Translations under genes and position numbers: made by a program
DNA from: Chitinophaga horti
Lineage (GTDB): Bacteria > Bacteroidota > Bacteroidia > Chitinophagales > Chitinophagaceae
Direction of reading: 5' to 3'
Length of the DNA stretch: 64,000 bases
NCBI RefSeq assembly: GCF_022867795.2
Contig: NZ_CP107006.1
Location: 1,860,001-1,924,000, forward strand
In this document: one piece after another, positions 63,040 to 64,000 of the stretch
Numbering within the stretch: the first letter of the stretch is position 1
Layout of the letters: each line of letters begins with the position of its first letter
The notes under the pieces: model-generated
Told to the model about the DNA's origin: nothing
Databases searched by the model: none
The model's input: the letters and a program-made list of their open reading frames with translations, nothing else

Positions 63040-64000
63040 ATGTTCCGCATCACTTTCCTGCTCCTTTTATCATCTGCATCCGCATTCGCCCAACAACCTT
63101 ATACTATCGAAGGCACGCTTAAAAACGTACCCGATGGTGCCGTGATCTCCCTCATGCGCAACGAGGGCAACCTGCTGAGCGAAATCGCGAAAGATACCGT
63201 AAAAGGCGGAAAGTTTCGCTTCGACGGCTCCGTTGATGCACTCACCTCCCTGGGCCTTTCCGGCCGGTCATCAGGCTTTCCTTCCATGTGGCTCGATCTA
63301 TGGGTGAAACCAGGCAGCCAGGTAAAGGTTACGGGCAATCGCACGCACCTGAAGACCTGGACAGTAAAAAGTGACATCCCCGAACAAAAAGACCAGCAAA
63401 GATTCATGTCCCGCAGTAAAGCACTGCTCGATCAATACCAGGAATTATCCGTGCAGGAAAGTGCCCTGTTTGAAAAACGTGGAAAGGTAGATAAGTCTGA
63501 ACACCCCGCTATCAGGAAAAGTATAGATTCTATACGTAAACTGCAGGAGCCCATCCAGGATGCGATCAACAGGAATGAACTCAGCCTGCTGGAATCCACC
63601 TCACAACATGGCACTTACTGGATGAAGATATTGAAAGAACGCGCCCGCTTCTCTAAATACAGCAGCGATACCACCTTGCTTTTCCGCACCAAGGCCATCT
63701 ACCACGCATTGAGCGAGCAAGAAAAAAGCAGCTATAACGGCGCCGAGATCCGCAATCTTCTCTATCCTCCTACAGTAGTAAAAGTAGGCGAGAAAATAGC
63801 CGACACCGAGCTTAAAGACCTTCAGGGCAACACCCATTCGCTGGCCGAATACAAAGGTAAATACCTGCTCATCGATTTCTGGAGCATCGGTTGCGGCCCC
63901 TGCATCGCCGCTATGCCCGAACTTAAAAAGCTACACGAAAGCGCTCCCGCCAACCTGGCTGTGATCAGCCTCAGTGTAGACGAACGCACCGAGACCTGGA
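63040..64000 (+). CDS. TlpA-like thiol-disulfide protein with DUF4369, 3' end missing
   Basis: 320 codons from ATG 63040 to the right edge with no stop. Signal peptide LLLLSSASAFAQ, a DUF4369-like N-terminal domain (YTIEGTLKNVPDGAVISLMR), a helical middle, then a thioredoxin-like TlpA/AhpC domain (VKVGEKIADTELKDLQGN, LIDFWSIGCGPCIAAMPEL with the CxxC redox pair). A periplasmic thiol-disulfide oxidoreductase common in Bacteroidota. The last part of the thioredoxin fold lies outside the window. Confidence 0.9.
   Translation, partial: MFRITFLLLLSSASAFAQQPYTIEGTLKNVPDGAVISLMRNEGNLLSEIAKDTVKGGKFRFDGSVDALTSLGLSGRSSGFPSMWLDLWVKPGSQVKVTGNRTHLKTWTVKSDIPEQKDQQRFMSRSKALLDQYQELSVQESALFEKRGKVDKSEHPAIRKSIDSIRKLQEPIQDAINRNELSLLESTSQHGTYWMKILKERARFSKYSSDTTLLFRTKAIYHALSEQEKSSYNGAEIRNLLYPPTVVKVGEKIADTELKDLQGNTHSLAEYKGKYLLIDFWSIGCGPCIAAMPELKKLHESAPANLAVISLSVDERTETW

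Noticed and set aside
1..64000. CRISPR array, rRNA or tRNA genes
   Set aside because: No regularly spaced repeats and no recognisable RNA gene sequences were seen on either strand.

Overview
The window is chromosomal DNA of a member of the Bacteroidota, most likely Chitinophagaceae (Chitinophaga-like). The evidence is a SusC/SusD pair, many SPI and SPII signal peptides, DUF421/DUF3089/DUF3500/DUF4965 proteins, LytS/LytTR signalling, GG-leader peptide export, and promoters of the Bacteroidota type (TTTG about 20 nt before TAnnTTTG) with little use of Shine-Dalgarno sites. No rRNA, tRNA, insertion sequence or CRISPR array was recognised.

Layout. 1-2351 (minus): export module for a double-glycine leader peptide (small acidic peptide, HlyD protein, C39-peptidase ABC exporter that runs off the left edge). 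2568-4164: S41 peptidase broken by a 4-bp tandem duplication. 4345-8609: lipoprotein and a PaoABC-type molybdenum aldehyde/xanthine oxidoreductase. 8850-10577: DeoR repressor and HAD phosphatase, each preceded by the same 26-bp element. 10574-16651: GreA-like domain protein, GH127-type glycosidase with a LacI-like palindrome, PQQ-type sugar dehydrogenase, DUF3500. 16896-26126: RRM protein, a Crp/Fnr remnant, MORN protein, TPR histidine kinase, DUF421 protein, lipoproteins, alpha/beta hydrolase.

26193-35730 is the most striking part: an AT-richer, tightly packed six-gene defence island (Vsr endonuclease, C5 cytosine methyltransferase, GHKL/MORC-like ATPase, Z1 helicase-like ATPase, DUF4420 PD-(D/E)XK nuclease, AIPR protein) behind one promoter and a leader inverted repeat. 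It fits the MutL/MORC-Z1 restriction-modification class known from comparative genomics; I know of no settled mechanism.

35800-55219: DUF3089 hydrolase, two SRPBCC proteins, GlxA-type regulator and hydrolase, a DUF4965/glutaminase-type protein, acyltransferase, a DUF1826-like protein, SusC/SusD, a MltD-like transglycosylase, an AraC regulator divergent from fucose mutarotase plus GH29 fucosidase, and an alpha/beta hydrolase fused to a beta-lactamase-like esterase. 55296-58710: ABC transporter with LytS kinase and LytTR regulator in one operon. 58820-64000: GH10 xylanase, then a small Crp/Fnr circuit (4Fe-4S ferredoxin-like protein, Crp/Fnr, LLM flavin oxidoreductase, frameshifted pirin) with two near-identical palindromic boxes, and a TlpA-like thiol-disulfide protein cut by the right edge.

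Three genes are visibly broken (S41 peptidase, Crp/Fnr remnant, pirin). The two frameshifts are small and need read-level confirmation before being called true pseudogenes.
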